A program made the translations under genes and the position numbers. Below, one piece after another: positions 15,900 through 29,145 of a DNA stretch of 64,000 bases. Source of the stretch: Microbacterium sp. Yaish 1. Lineage in GTDB: Bacteria; Actinomycetota; Actinomycetes; Actinomycetales; Microbacteriaceae. The notes under the pieces are model-generated. The model made no database searches. It saw only the letters and a program-made list of their open reading frames with translations, and was not told where the DNA came from. Every line of letters starts with the position of its first letter. Within the stretch, counting starts at the first letter, position 1. The stretch lies in NCBI RefSeq assembly GCF_002245215.1, contig NZ_NPMR01000002.1, forward strand, positions 1,405,557 to 1,469,556. The letters run 5' to 3'.

Positions 15900-18284
15900 T
15901 CAGCCGCCGTCGAGCTCGACGGGGCGCCCCGCGTGGAGCTCGACGCGCGCGGAGCCACCGGGCCACCGCACGAGGCGAGTGCCGGCAGCGGCATCCGTCT
16001 CCGCCGTCAGGCGCGCCGAGGTCAGCCGGGCGCCGGCGTCAGACATCTCCCACGCGATGTCGACGACGATGCCGGGCCGGGCGCGCAGGCCTCGGACACG
16101 GCCACCGCCAAGCGACGCGGGAACGGCGGGCAGCAGCTCGATGTCATCCCGGTGCGACTGCAGCAGGCACTCGGCGATCGCCGCGGTGTAGCCGAGGTTC
16201 CCGTCGATCTGGAACGGCGGATGCGCCGCCAGCAGCGATGGGTACAGCCCGCCCACCTCCGCCTCGCGTGGCAACGTCATGTCGCGGAACACCAGCTTCA
16301 GCAGTCCGTCGACCCGCCCGGGCTCGCGCAGCCGCGCGCGAAGCGCGAGCTTCCACGCGAGCGACCAGCCCGTCGCATCGTCGCCGCGCGCGTCGAGGAA
16401 GCGGGAGGCGGCCCGGCGATGCTCCTCCCCGAGATCGTCGGCGCCGGGATAGACGAACGCGACCGGGGAGACGTGCCGGTGATGCGGATCCACCGCGTCG
16501 GGATCGCCGCCCCATTCGGCGATGCTGCCCGACGCGGTGACACGGACCGGCGCGAGCCCGTTCAGCACCTCGCGGATGCGGTCCGCGTCAGCGTCCGCCG
16601 CGGAGTCGTGCCCGAGCTGCGCCGCGAGCGCGAGGTCGGCCGCGAGGTGCTCGCGGAGCAGCACGAGGTCGAGGGCGGCTCCGGTGGTGACCGCGGCACG
16701 TCCCCCGTCCGTGGTGCGGTAGTCGTTCTCGGGGGATGTCGACAGGAGGGTCGTGTACGTGCCGTCCGGCGCGCGGTGCACCCAGTCGAGTGCGAACAGC
16801 GACGCCTGGCGGATGATGCGGTGTGCGCGCTCGTGCGATCCTGCGTCGCCCGCGCCGAAGCGATGCCGCTCCTCGAGATGTCGGCACAGCCAGAACCCGG
16901 CCATGGGCCAGAAGGCCCACTGCGCGTCGTGGACCCCGTTTCCGACCGGCTGCGTGTACGCCCACGCGTCGGTGTTGTGATGAGCGACCCAGCCGCGCGC
17001 TCCGTAGAGGCGGCGCGCCGTCTCGCGACCGTTGTCGGCGAGTGCCTCGACGAGGTCGAGCAGCGGCTCCTCTGTCTCGGCGAGCGCGGTGGTGTGGGCA
17101 GCCCAGTAGTTCATCTGCACGTTGATGTTGGTCGTGTAGTTCGAGCTCCACGGTGGCCGCATCTCACCGTTCCAGATGCCCTGAAGGGTCGCTGGAAGAC
17201 CTCCCGGTCGGGAGGAGCAGATCAGCAGGTATCGCCCGTAGTGGAAGAGCAGCGCGGCGAGGCCGGGGTCCGCCGCCGGCTCGGCGAGCTCCCCCGCGGC
17301 GCCGTCGACGACGTTGACGTCGCGGAGGCGCCTGTCGGTCACGGCGTCGGGTGTCGGAGCGTCGAGGTCGAGCTCGACCCGGCCGTAGAGACGTCCGTGA
17401 TCGTCGAGCTGCGCGGCGCGGACACGCTCGAGGCCGTCGGCGAGCGCCCGCTCGATGCGAGCCCGTGCGCGCTCGGCGGCATCCTCCGCGTTCCCCCGCG
17501 GCGGCGCTCCGATGCGGGTGAAGGTCGTCTCGACGGCGACGATGAGCCGGAGCGTCCGGATGCCGCGCAGCGGGCGACCCGGGTCAGGGGCGTCTGACAG
17601 GACGCGCGTGCACACGGCGCCCTCCACCACCTCGGCGGCGGCCTCGAACACGATGGGCTCGGTGGAGTCGTCGTGGGGCGGGACGACGTCGGACGGCAGA
17701 CGGAACAGGAGCGTGGCCTCCGCGCCGGACCCCACGCGATCGAGTTCCTGCAGGCCGGTGTCGAGGTCGACCTCGATGTCGACGGCCTCGGGAGCCTCGA
17801 TCTCGTGGACCATCACGCCGTGCGGTGCGCTGATCCACGTCCGCTGCACCAGCGGCGCATCGAGAGGCCCGGTGCGGACCGTGTGCGTGGCCGTCCGCAG
17901 ATCCAGCGAGCGCTCGTAGCCCGCGCGGTCCGACGCCGCGGCGGGAGCGGAGCCGGCGATCGCTACACGCAAGGTCGCGACGGGGAGGTAGGCCTGCGTG
18001 TGCCGGTGCTGCAGCAGGCGCACGGCCTCGTCGGCGTCTGCGAAGCGCCCGTCGGCCATCGCCTCCCGGGCGCGGGCCAGGGCCGCCGCGGCGGCGTCGG
18101 CGCCCACGGTCGGCGGCATCCGCTCGCTCGCGGGGCTCCCCGACCAGGCCGTCTCCTCGTTGAGGACGAAGACTGCTTCGTCGGGGTCTCCGAAGCACAT
18201 GGCACCCAGGGCGCCGTTGCCGATCGGCAACGCGTCGGTCCACTCGCTCGCCGGCGCGGCGTACCGGAGAAGATGCTCGCTCAC
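15900..18284 (-). CDS. GH95 family glycoside hydrolase (alpha-L-fucosidase type)
   Basis: A 794-residue GH95 enzyme. The family cleaves alpha-L-fucosyl (some members alpha-L-galactosyl) linkages by inversion. Signature SNYTTNINVQMNYW (381-394) supplies the two base-assisting Asn residues (N386, N388). SIAEWGGD gives the likely acid Glu590, and PPFQIDGNLGYTAAIAECLL gives Asp694, matching the catalytic set of Bifidobacterium AfcA. The N-terminal beta domain starts LPIGNGALGAMCFG. Length is normal for a single-module member, and there is no signal peptide, so it acts on imported oligosaccharides. Its start overlaps the aldo/keto reductase gene by 4 nt. Confidence 0.92.
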   Translation of the reverse strand: MSEHLLRYAAPASEWTDALPIGNGALGAMCFGDPDEAVFVLNEETAWSGSPASERMPPTVGADAAAAALARAREAMADGRFADADEAVRLLQHRHTQAYLPVATLRVAIAGSAPAAASDRAGYERSLDLRTATHTVRTGPLDAPLVQRTWISAPHGVMVHEIEAPEAVDIEVDLDTGLQELDRVGSGAEATLLFRLPSDVVPPHDDSTEPIVFEAAAEVVEGAVCTRVLSDAPDPGRPLRGIRTLRLIVAVETTFTRIGAPPRGNAEDAAERARARIERALADGLERVRAAQLDDHGRLYGRVELDLDAPTPDAVTDRRLRDVNVVDGAAGELAEPAADPGLAALLFHYGRYLLICSSRPGGLPATLQGIWNGEMRPPWSSNYTTNINVQMNYWAAHTTALAETEEPLLDLVEALADNGRETARRLYGARGWVAHHNTDAWAYTQPVGNGVHDAQWAFWPMAGFWLCRHLEERHRFGAGDAGSHERAHRIIRQASLFALDWVHRAPDGTYTTLLSTSPENDYRTTDGGRAAVTTGAALDLVLLREHLAADLALAAQLGHDSAADADADRIREVLNGLAPVRVTASGSIAEWGGDPDAVDPHHRHVSPVAFVYPGADDLGEEHRRAASRFLDARGDDATGWSLAWKLALRARLREPGRVDGLLKLVFRDMTLPREAEVGGLYPSLLAAHPPFQIDGNLGYTAAIAECLLQSHRDDIELLPAVPASLGGGRVRGLRARPGIVVDIAWEMSDAGARLTSARLTAETDAAAGTRLVRWPGGSARVELHAGRPVELDGG

Positions 18285-19237
18285 GCGTCGAGCTCCGCCC
18301 AGAGCGCCTCGGGCAACGGCTCATCGTCGTCGAACGTCCCCGGCACGAAAGACGGGTCGCCGATGCCGAGCACCACCGAGACGACGGCGGGATGCCGCAG
18401 GGCGAACGCGCGCGCCGCGCGAGGCAGCTCGACACCGTGGGCGGCGCACACCTCCGCGAGCCGGGCCGCGCGGGCGATGACCTCGGCGGACGCAGGCGCG
18501 TAGTCGTAGTAGCTGCCCGGCCCGGGTCGCGCGGTCGCGAGGATGCCGGAGTTGTAGACGCCCGCCGCGACGACGGCGACATCGTGGTCGAGCGCCGCCG
18601 GCAGGAGCCGCTCCCCCGCCGTGCGGTCGAGCAGCGTGTAGCGGCCCGCGATCATCGCCACGTCGACGAGCCCCGTCTCCACGACCGCGATCGCGGCGGC
18701 GACGTTCGTCGTTCCGATGCCGATCGCCGAGACGTGCCCGGCCTCGCGCAGCTCCACGAGCGCGGGAAGCGCCTCGTTGACGGCGGCATCGAGATGGTCC
18801 TCGGGATCGTGGAGGTAGAGGATGTCGACGGCGTCGAGTCCCAGGCGTTCGAGCGACCGCTCCCATGACTCGTGCACACCGCGCGCGGAGAAGTCCCACC
18901 GGCGGACGAGGTCCGCCGGTACGTCGAACCCGGCGGAGTCGCGCTGCGATGCGCCCTCGGGGTTCGGGACGAGCAGCCGGCCCACCTTCGTCGAGACGAC
19001 GTACTCAGCGCGCGGCCGATCGCGCAGCGCGTCACCGAGCCGGCGTTCCGCGAGCCCGAGGCCGTAGTGCGGAGCGGTGTCGAACATCCGCACTCCGCGA
19101 TCCCAGGTCGCGTCGACGATCCGTCGCGCCTCGTCATCGTCGATGGCGGCGAAGAGGTTGCCGAGCGGGCCGGTGCCGAGTCCCCACCGGCCCATCGTCG
19201 AGAGGATGTCGGGCCTCGATCGCACATCGGTTGTCAT
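18281..19237 (-). CDS. aldo/keto reductase, possible L-fucose (D-threo-aldose) dehydrogenase
   Basis: A 318-residue aldo/keto reductase. The catalytic tetrad is visible as D53 and Y58 (MFDTAPHYGLG), K84 (VVSTKVGRLL) and H143 (ILYLHDPED). The segment GLGTGPLGNLFAAIDDDEARRIVDAT resembles D-threo-aldose 1-dehydrogenases, which oxidise L-fucose to L-fuconolactone. Placement directly before the GH95 fucosidase gene in the same operon supports that reaction. I chose the ATG at 19237 because GGAG lies upstream; an open frame from 19303 lacks a ribosome-binding site and crosses the promoter. Substrate assignment is inference. Confidence 0.85.
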   Translation of the reverse strand: MTTDVRSRPDILSTMGRWGLGTGPLGNLFAAIDDDEARRIVDATWDRGVRMFDTAPHYGLGLAERRLGDALRDRPRAEYVVSTKVGRLLVPNPEGASQRDSAGFDVPADLVRRWDFSARGVHESWERSLERLGLDAVDILYLHDPEDHLDAAVNEALPALVELREAGHVSAIGIGTTNVAAAIAVVETGLVDVAMIAGRYTLLDRTAGERLLPAALDHDVAVVAAGVYNSGILATARPGPGSYYDYAPASAEVIARAARLAEVCAAHGVELPRAARAFALRHPAVVSVVLGIGDPSFVPGTFDDDEPLPEALWAELDA

Positions 19238-19268
19238 CGCGTCTCCGGGAGGGTCGAGGTCGGGGTCG

Positions 19269-19303
19269 TGTGCTTTTTTATCAGTGCGAGATATATTCTG
19301 CAA
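19269..19303. promoter_or_regulatory. divergent promoter region between aldo/keto reductase and ROK genes
   Basis: An AT-rich core stands out in this very GC-rich DNA. On the plus strand TATATT (19292-19297) is a good -10 for the ROK gene; the -35 is weak. On the minus strand TTGCAG (19303 to 19298) followed 17 bp later by TAAAAA can drive the reductase-GH95 pair. The plus-strand transcript would begin near 19304, giving a leader of about 29 nt to the ATG at 19333. The ROK protein may bind the ATATAT-rich core. Confidence 0.55.
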
Positions 19304-19332
19304 TGGTCCCCCGCGATGAGATCGAGGAACGC

Positions 19333-20511
19333 ATGATGCACGATGAGGCAGCCCCGAGCCGGGCCACGGCGACGACGCGCACCGCGGCGCTGATCAATCA
19401 GACCGCGATCCTCGATGCGCTGCGCACCCGCGGCCCGCTCGGTCGCGTCGAGCTCGTCGAGGCGACCGGTCTCGCCACGGCGACCGTCCATCGGCTGTGC
19501 ACCCGGCTGGTCGAGGACGGCGCGATCGTGGTCGAACGCGACCTCGACGGCGCGATCGGCCGGCCGTCGCACCGCTACCGATTCGCCGGGGAGACCCGCA
19601 GCGTCATCGCCCTCGACGTGACGGACACCTGTGCCCGCGGCGCCCTGATCGATCTCAACGGCGACATCCGCCACACCGAGGAACGTTCGCTCGTCGGCCC
19701 CGACGGCTCGCTCGACCCCGCGTCGCGTCTGCACGGAACCCTCGAACTCATCGACGACCTCCGCGGGGCGGCCGCGCAACGCGGCATCCCGGCGAACGGC
19801 GTCGGCGTGGCCGTCCCCGGCGTCGTCGCCCCGACGGGGCGCGTCGGCGACTCGGTGGAGCTCGGCTGGGTCGACGTCCCGCTCCGCGACCTCGTCGCCG
19901 AACGGACCGGGCTGCCCACCGTGGTCGAGAACGACGCCAACGCCGTCGCGGTCGGGGAATGGTCCCACGGGGCCGGTCGTGGAAGCGCGAACATGGCCGC
20001 GTTCCTCCTGGGCGTCGGCCTCGGAGCCGGGATCGTCGCCGACGGCCGGCTGCTGCGCGGCGCGCGCGCCGCCGCGGGCGAGATCGGGCACCTGATCGCA
20101 GACCGTTCCGGCTTCACCCGCTCCCCCGCCGCGGGGGGCGACCTCGAGACGCGCATCCTCGAGCTCGGAGCCTCGCGCTCGACGCTCGCCCGGCGGGAAT
20201 CGACGCTCGGCATCCTCGACGAGTACGCCGACGGCTCCGACACGGCGAGGTCGGCGGCGACCGAGCTCCTGGACTACATCGCGATGTCGGTCGCGGCGCT
20301 GGCGGTCGTCCTCGACTGCGGGGAGGTCATCCTCGCCGGCGCCCTTCCCGAGCGCGCCGGCCTGCTGGTCGACGAGATCGACCGGCGGCTGGCCGGACGC
20401 CTCCCCGCGCCGCCGCGGATCCTCCTGGGCGAGCTCGGCGAGCGCGCCGCCGTCGTGGGCATCGGACAGCTCGCGATCGACCGCGTGAACGGAGCGCTCT
20501 ACCTTGCCTGA
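19333..20511 (+). CDS. ROK family transcriptional regulator
   Basis: A 392-residue NagC/Mlc-like regulator. A winged helix-turn-helix covers residues about 22-70 (LGRVELVEATGLATATVHRL). The ROK sugar-binding fold follows (VVENDANAVAVGEWSHGAGR, FLLGVGLGAGIVADGRLL). The family zinc site normally reads GEIGH followed by CxCGxxGC. Here GEIGHLIADRSG is present but the cysteines are absent, so zinc-dependent structure has been lost. The start at 19333 has GAGGA five bases upstream; an upstream ATG at 19303 lacks one, though a leaderless start there is conceivable. It heads the GlcNAc kinase-nagB-GH2 operon and diverges from the GH95 operon, and probably controls both. Confidence 0.9.
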   Translation: MMHDEAAPSRATATTRTAALINQTAILDALRTRGPLGRVELVEATGLATATVHRLCTRLVEDGAIVVERDLDGAIGRPSHRYRFAGETRSVIALDVTDTCARGALIDLNGDIRHTEERSLVGPDGSLDPASRLHGTLELIDDLRGAAAQRGIPANGVGVAVPGVVAPTGRVGDSVELGWVDVPLRDLVAERTGLPTVVENDANAVAVGEWSHGAGRGSANMAAFLLGVGLGAGIVADGRLLRGARAAAGEIGHLIADRSGFTRSPAAGGDLETRILELGASRSTLARRESTLGILDEYADGSDTARSAATELLDYIAMSVAALAVVLDCGEVILAGALPERAGLLVDEIDRRLAGRLPAPPRILLGELGERAAVVGIGQLAIDRVNGALYLA

Positions 20512-21447
20512 GTCGATGCCCCGCCCCGTTCCCGGTCCGATCGTCGGCGTCGACGTCGGCGGCACCAAGACGCAGATCGTCGCCTCCGGCCCCGGGGTCG
20601 ACATCGACGTGATCGTCCCGAGCCCGAGCTGGCGGCACGGCTCGCTCTTCGACGACGTCGCCAACTTCGACCGTCTCAGCGAGGCCGTGCTGTCCGCCGT
20701 CGGGCGCGCGCCGACGGCCACCGTCATCGGAGCGCACGGTGTCGACAACGCCGGTCAGCGGCAGCGCGCGACCGCCCTCCTGCGCGACCGACTCCCCGGA
20801 CTCGTCGATGTCGTCAACGATGCGGTGCTGCTCGCTCCCGCCATGCGGCGCGACACCGCCATCTGCGTCATCGCCGGCACCGGTTCGATCGTCGTTGGCG
20901 CGGGACCAGATGGAACGCCGATCGCCGCGGACGGGCACGGGTGGCTGATCGCCGACGACGCGAGCGCTCCCGGCCTCGCGCGCGGCGCGGTGCTGGCCGT
21001 GCTGCGCGCCGTCGACCACGACGGACCGGCGGCGCTCCGCGACCCCCTCGCGCGATCGCTCCTCGACGCGCTCGGCGCGCACGACGCCGTCGAACTGGCG
21101 CTGCGCTTCCAGGCCGACGCGAGCGAAGACACCTGGGGCCGGCTGGCGCCGCGCGTGTTCGAGGCTCTCACCGCCGGATCGCCCCTGGCTCACGGCGTCG
21201 TCGAACGCGCGACGGCGCACCTCGCCGACCTCGTGATGGCGGTGCGGGCTCGCGGCGCCCGCGGACACGATGTCATCGCCGCCGGCGGGGTGATGACGGC
21301 TCAGCCGGCGCTTGCGGCCGGGCTGCGCACGGCCGTGGCCGCGCGCGACCGGGCGCTCAGCGTCACCGTCCTCGACACGGCGCCCGCCTTCGGAGCCCTC
21401 ACCCTCGCCCACCGTCTCGCCGCCCGCTCCGCACCGAAAGGCACTTC

Positions 21448-21451
<4 letters not shown>
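20504..21451 (+). CDS. BadF/BadG-type kinase, probable N-acetylglucosamine kinase
   Basis: A 315-residue ASKHA-fold kinase of the BadF/BadG/BcrA/BcrD family, which includes N-acetylglucosamine kinases. Phosphate-binding motifs are VGVDVGGTKTQIVA near the N-terminus, CVIAGTGSIVVGAG in the middle and DVIAAGGVMTAQPAL near the C-terminus. It is followed with a 4-nt overlap by glucosamine-6-phosphate deaminase, so phosphorylation of GlcNAc or a related amino sugar is likely. The start used is TTG 20504 (GGAG 9 nt upstream); ATG 20516 is an alternative. It overlaps the ROK gene by 8 nt, implying coupled translation. Confidence 0.85.
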
Positions 21452-25164
<3,713 letters not shown>

Positions 25165-25170
<6 letters not shown>

Positions 25171-26685
25171 CAGCAGCAGGGCTGCCCAGCTCACGGGCGG
25201 AAGGGGGACCTCGAGGATGCCGTCGCGGATGACGGCATCCTCGAGCGGCCCGACCCCGACCCGCTCCGGATCATCGAGGGTGTTCGCGGCGTACATGTCG
25301 TCGTCGTGCAGCAGGTGCGACTCGACGATGCGCGGGTCGCGGCCGAGCTCCGCGATCAGGGCTGACACATCGAGACGCAGGGTCGCCGCCTCGTCGACCG
25401 ACCGGTTGACGACGAAGACGCTCGTCCCCTGCTCGCCGACCGTCGCGACGGCGTTGACGGCGGGGATCTCGCCGAAGCGCGAGCTGGTCACGGTCGCACC
25501 GTGGAGCGGCACGCGCACGATCTGCTCGCCGGTGAGGCGCGAGGTGATCGAGAAGGGGAAGAACGTGGTCTGGCGCCAGGCGGGACCGCCGGGCTCGGTC
25601 ATGATCGGCGCGATGACGTTGACCAGCTGCGCGAGGGACGCCGAGCGCACCCGGTCGGAGTGCTGCAGCAGCGTGATCAGCAGGTCGCCGAAGACGACGG
25701 CGTCGAGGGCGTGGTACCGGTCTTCGAGCAGGCGGGGTGCGACGGGCCAGCCCGCCTCCTCCGGCTTGTCGTCCTGCTCGCCGTTCTCGTCGAACAGGTA
25801 CCAGACGTTCCACTCGTCGAACGAGATCATGATGCGCTTGTCGCTGCGCTTGGTCGCGGCGACGGAGTCGGCGATCGCGACGACCGACTCGATGAAGCGC
25901 GCCATGTCGACGCCGGAAGCGAGGAACTCCTGGGCGTCGCCGCCGCGCTCCTGGTAGTAGGAGTGGCAGGAGATGAAGTCGACGTCCTCGAAGGTGTGCT
26001 CGAGCACCGTGCGCTCCCACGACCCGAAGGTCGGCATCCCGCTCCCCGACGAGCCGCAGACGACCAGCTCGAGGTCGGGTTGCATCATCCGCATCGCCTT
26101 GGCGGTGCGGGAGGCGAGCTTGCCGTAGTCGTCGGCGTTGCGGTGACCGAGCTGCCACGGTCCGTCCATCTCGTTGCCCAGGCACCACATCCGCACGCCG
26201 AGGGGCTCGGGTCGCCCGTGCTCCGCGCGCTTGCGGGTCCAGGCGGTGTCGGCGTCGAGGTTGGCGTACTCGAGGAGATCGAGAGCCTCCTGCGTGCCGC
26301 GGGTGCCGAGATTCACCGCGAGCATGAGGTCGCTGCCGACGAGCTCGAGCCAGTCCGAGAACTCGTGGAGCCCGACCTCGTTCGTCTCGGTCGAATGCCA
26401 CGCGAGGTCGAGACGCCGCGGGCGCTCCTCGCGGGGACCGACGCCGTCCTCCCAGCGGTAGCCCGAGACGAAGTTGCCGCCGGGGTACCGGATCGTCGAG
26501 ACGCCGAGCTCCCGCACGAGGTCGACGACATCGCGGCGGAAGCCGTCGGGACCCGCGGTCGGGTGTCCGGGCTCGTGGATGCCGTCGTAGATGTGACGAC
26601 CGAGGTGCTCGACGAAGCCCCCGAAGATGCGCCGATCGACGACGGTGAGAACGGCGTGGGGATCAAGGGACCCGTGGGTGCTCAT
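25165..26685 (-). CDS. GH51 alpha-L-arabinofuranosidase
   Basis: A 506-residue GH51 retaining hydrolase that removes alpha-L-arabinofuranosyl groups. The acid/base Glu172 is in MWCLGNEMDGPW and the nucleophile Glu291 in ISFDEWNVWY. Other family landmarks are IFGGFVEHLGRHIYDGI near the N-terminus and IRYPGGNFVSGYRWEDG. AAAGG precedes the ATG. No signal peptide is present, so it acts on imported arabino-oligosaccharides. It is transcribed alone, divergent from the importer operon starting at 26910, across an intergenic region rich in palindromes. Confidence 0.95.
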
Positions 26686-26726
26686 GAGGACCTTTCCGGC
26701 ACTGGCGAAGGACGTTGACCTGTCAC

Positions 26727-26738
26727 GTTACCGGTAAC
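26727..26738. promoter_or_regulatory. GTTACCGGTAAC palindrome upstream of GH51 gene
   Basis: A perfect 12-bp palindrome lies 42 bp upstream of the GH51 start. Its size and central CG fit LacI-family operators. Half-site or imperfect copies occur at 48117-48124 (GTTACCGG) and 48041-48048 (CCGGTAAC) in the promoter region of the third importer. It probably controls GH51 through a regulator distinct from the one reading GGNAAGCGCTTNCC. Confidence 0.5.
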
Positions 26739-26773
26739 ATTCATCCCTCGCTCAGCTTTTACAGCTTCGAAAC

Positions 26774-26811
26774 GGGAAGCGCTTGCCGGATGGGCGGTGG
26801 AGGGCTACCGT
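26774..26811 (+). promoter_or_regulatory. promoter and LacI-type operator of the second sugar importer operon
   Basis: GGGAAGCGCTTGCCGG (26774-26789) contains the AAGCGCTT core shared with three other sites in the window. TTGCCG within it (26783-26788), a 17-bp spacer and TACCGT (26806-26811) make a plausible promoter. The third importer promoter near 48060 has the same TACCGT -10 and a 17-bp spacer. A repressor on this operator would cover the -35 element. Confidence 0.6.
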
Positions 26812-26824
26812 ATGTCTCACCCAC

Positions 26825-26846
26825 ATTGTCATGACATGCCGACAAT
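26825..26846. promoter_or_regulatory. inverted repeat in the leader of the second importer operon
   Basis: ATTGTC (26825-26830) and GACAAT (26841-26846) are inverted repeats, with a nested perfect palindrome TGTCATGACA at 26827-26836. The minus-strand reading TTGTCGGCA matches the core of the operator-like repeats at the inositol promoter (43100-43114, 43147-43161). It may be an operator or a leader hairpin. Confidence in function is low. Confidence 0.35.
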
Positions 26847-26909
26847 TGCACCACGGCCTGACGCGACACGATCGAGCGCTCACCGCAGAGCGCGTGTGAA
26901 GGAGAAGCA

Positions 26910-28175
26910 GTGAAGAGTTCCCGCACCATTCGCACCACCGTCCTCGTCGGAGCAACGATCGGCGCCCTCGCGCTCGCCGGCTGCTCGTCCCAGGGCGGCG
27001 GGGAAGGCGATCAGGTCGTCCTCCAGTTCGTGCAGTCGGGCGACGCCGCACAGGGCGGCGGCTATGCGATGCTGGCCGAGAAGTACGAGGAGGAGACCGG
27101 CGTCAAGGTCAACGTCGTCGAGGTCCCCAACGACGACCTGCGCACGCGACTGCGCACGGCCTCGCAGGCCAACGACCTCCCGGCCCTCGCCGCGGCACCG
27201 GACGCCGACCCCGCCTGGACCGCCCGCATGCTCGATCTCACCGACATCGCCGAGGAGGCCAAGGTCATCCCGGCCCTGCGCGTCGAGGACCCGAGCGACG
27301 GCAAGGTCAAGGCCCTCCCGACGACGCTGACCGGCGTCGGCATGTTCATCAACAAGTCGCTGTGGGACGCCGCCGGCGTGGAGTACCCGACCTCCCTCGA
27401 CCAGCAGTGGACGTGGGACGAGTACGTCCAGCGCGCTGGCGAGGTCGTGGAGAAGACCGACGCCGAGTTCGGCGCCGTCATGGACAGCTCGGCCCACCGC
27501 CTGCGCGCCTTCCTGTTCGAGTTCGGCAGCCAGGGCGTCACCGAGCAGAGCGACGGCACCTGGGCCCTCGACGCCGAGGGCGAGAAGGCCCTCGAGTACT
27601 TCAAGAAGCTCAACGACGACGGGTTCATGCCCAAGGCCGTCTGGGCTGCGGGCGACGACCCCAGCGCGACCTTCAAGAGCGGTCGCGTCGCGGGTTACAT
27701 GTCGGGTGTCTGGCAGATCGCCGACTTCCAGGCCAACATCACCGACTTCGAGTGGCTGTCGGTGCCGCTTCCCCAGCAGCCGGTCCGCTCGACGAACTAC
27801 GGGGCCGCCTCGTGGATCGTCGCCTACGACGGCACCGGCGTCGAGCAGGAGACGCTCGACTTCGTGAAGTGGATGTACCAGCCCGAGAACTACCGCGCGT
27901 ACTGCGAGGTCTCCGGCTGCCTGCCGGCCCTCGAGGGCCTCGAGGTGAGCTACCAGGACGACGCGTACGCGTTCGACCTTTACAACGGCGAGATCGCCGA
28001 GTCGCCCGAGATCGCGGCACGTCAGACCGTCGACGGGCTGAAGAACAGCTACACCGGACTCGCGATCGACAGCGAGCCGCTGAAGGACGAGACGATCAAG
28101 TACCTCAGCGGCGAGCAGACGCTCGAGCAGACCGTGGCGAACATCAACTCCATCTCGACCGAACAGATGAACTGA
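26910..28175 (+). CDS. extracellular solute-binding lipoprotein (CUT1 importer 2)
   Basis: A 421-residue sugar-binding lipoprotein. The signal peptide runs to a lipobox LAGC with Cys25. The mature part begins SSQGGGEGDQVVLQFVQSGD and shows the family 1 binding-protein pattern (VIPALRVEDPSDGKVKALPT; KSGRVAGYMSGVWQIADF). GAAGGAG lies six bases before the GTG start. Two permease genes follow, then GH38 mannosidase, suggesting the ligand is a mannose-containing or mixed oligosaccharide. A LacI-type operator lies about 125 bp upstream. Confidence 0.93.
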   Translation: MKSSRTIRTTVLVGATIGALALAGCSSQGGGEGDQVVLQFVQSGDAAQGGGYAMLAEKYEEETGVKVNVVEVPNDDLRTRLRTASQANDLPALAAAPDADPAWTARMLDLTDIAEEAKVIPALRVEDPSDGKVKALPTTLTGVGMFINKSLWDAAGVEYPTSLDQQWTWDEYVQRAGEVVEKTDAEFGAVMDSSAHRLRAFLFEFGSQGVTEQSDGTWALDAEGEKALEYFKKLNDDGFMPKAVWAAGDDPSATFKSGRVAGYMSGVWQIADFQANITDFEWLSVPLPQQPVRSTNYGAASWIVAYDGTGVEQETLDFVKWMYQPENYRAYCEVSGCLPALEGLEVSYQDDAYAFDLYNGEIAESPEIAARQTVDGLKNSYTGLAIDSEPLKDETIKYLSGEQTLEQTVANINSISTEQMN

Positions 28176-28197
28176 CCTCCCCAGGGGAGCCCATCGC

Positions 28198-29145
28198 ATG
28201 ACTGCAACCATCACGCCGGACGCCTCCGCCCCCACGGCGGGGGCGCCCGGCGCGCCCCGTCCCCGCAAGCGCGTCTTCGGGCGCTACCGGCTCGCGCCGT
28301 TCGTCTTCACGGTGGGGACCGCGGCGCTGTTCGCGCTGTTTTTCCTGTGGCCGGGCGTGCTCGGGCTCTCGTACTCGCTGACGGACTTCCGCGGCTGGGG
28401 CGACGCCGAGTTCGTCGGCCTCGCGAACTACGTCGAGCTGATGACCGATCCGGGCTTCTACGGCGCGCTGGCCCGGACCTTCGTCTTCACCCTCTTCGCG
28501 GTTCCGCTCAGCTACGCGCTCTCGCTCGCGATGGCCGTCGCCATCAATGCGGTGTGGGCACGCGGCAAGACGGCCGCCCGCATCATCTTCTTCCTGCCCT
28601 GGCTCGTCTCCCCCATCGTCACCGGTGTCATCTGGCGCTGGATGTTCGGCGAGAGCTTCGGCTTCGTGAACTTCATCATCCGCACCCTCGGCGGTGAAGG
28701 CGTGCCGTGGTCGTCGAACGCCGACCTGTCGCTGCTCGTCGTGATCGTGGCGTCCTCCTGGGGCGGCGCGGCGTTCAACATGCTCCTGTTCGTCGCCGCG
28801 CTCAACAATGTGCCGAAGTCTTACTACGAGGCGGCGGAGCTCGACGGCGCGAACGGGTGGCAGCGGTTCCGAAACATCACGCTGCCGTCGATCGCGCCGA
28901 CCTCGGTGCTCGTGATCCTCCTGTCGACCCTCGGGCACATGAAGGAGTTCGCGCTCATCCAGTCCCTCAACGGCGGCGGCCCGGGAACCCAGAACCGCCT
29001 GATCGTGCAGTACATCTACGAGACCGGCTTCAAGCAATCCGAGATCGGCTACGCCAGCGCGGCATCCATGGTCCTCCTGGTGATCCTCATGATCATCGCG
29101 GTGATCCAGCTGCGCATCAGCCGGAGGAGCAACAACGCATGGTGA
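28198..29145 (+). CDS. sugar ABC transporter permease, MalF type
   Basis: A 315-residue CUT1 permease. A Pro/Ala-rich cytoplasmic N-terminus (residues 1-30) precedes the first membrane helix near residue 36. The EAA loop reads YEAAELDGANGWQRFRNITLPSIAP. AGGGGAG precedes the ATG by 8 nt in a 22-nt gap after the binding-protein gene; unlike importers 1 and 3 there is no large hairpin there. It pairs with the following MalG-type permease. Confidence 0.93.
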   Translation: MTATITPDASAPTAGAPGAPRPRKRVFGRYRLAPFVFTVGTAALFALFFLWPGVLGLSYSLTDFRGWGDAEFVGLANYVELMTDPGFYGALARTFVFTLFAVPLSYALSLAMAVAINAVWARGKTAARIIFFLPWLVSPIVTGVIWRWMFGESFGFVNFIIRTLGGEGVPWSSNADLSLLVVIVASSWGGAAFNMLLFVAALNNVPKSYYEAAELDGANGWQRFRNITLPSIAPTSVLVILLSTLGHMKEFALIQSLNGGGPGTQNRLIVQYIYETGFKQSEIGYASAASMVLLVILMIIAVIQLRISRRSNNAW

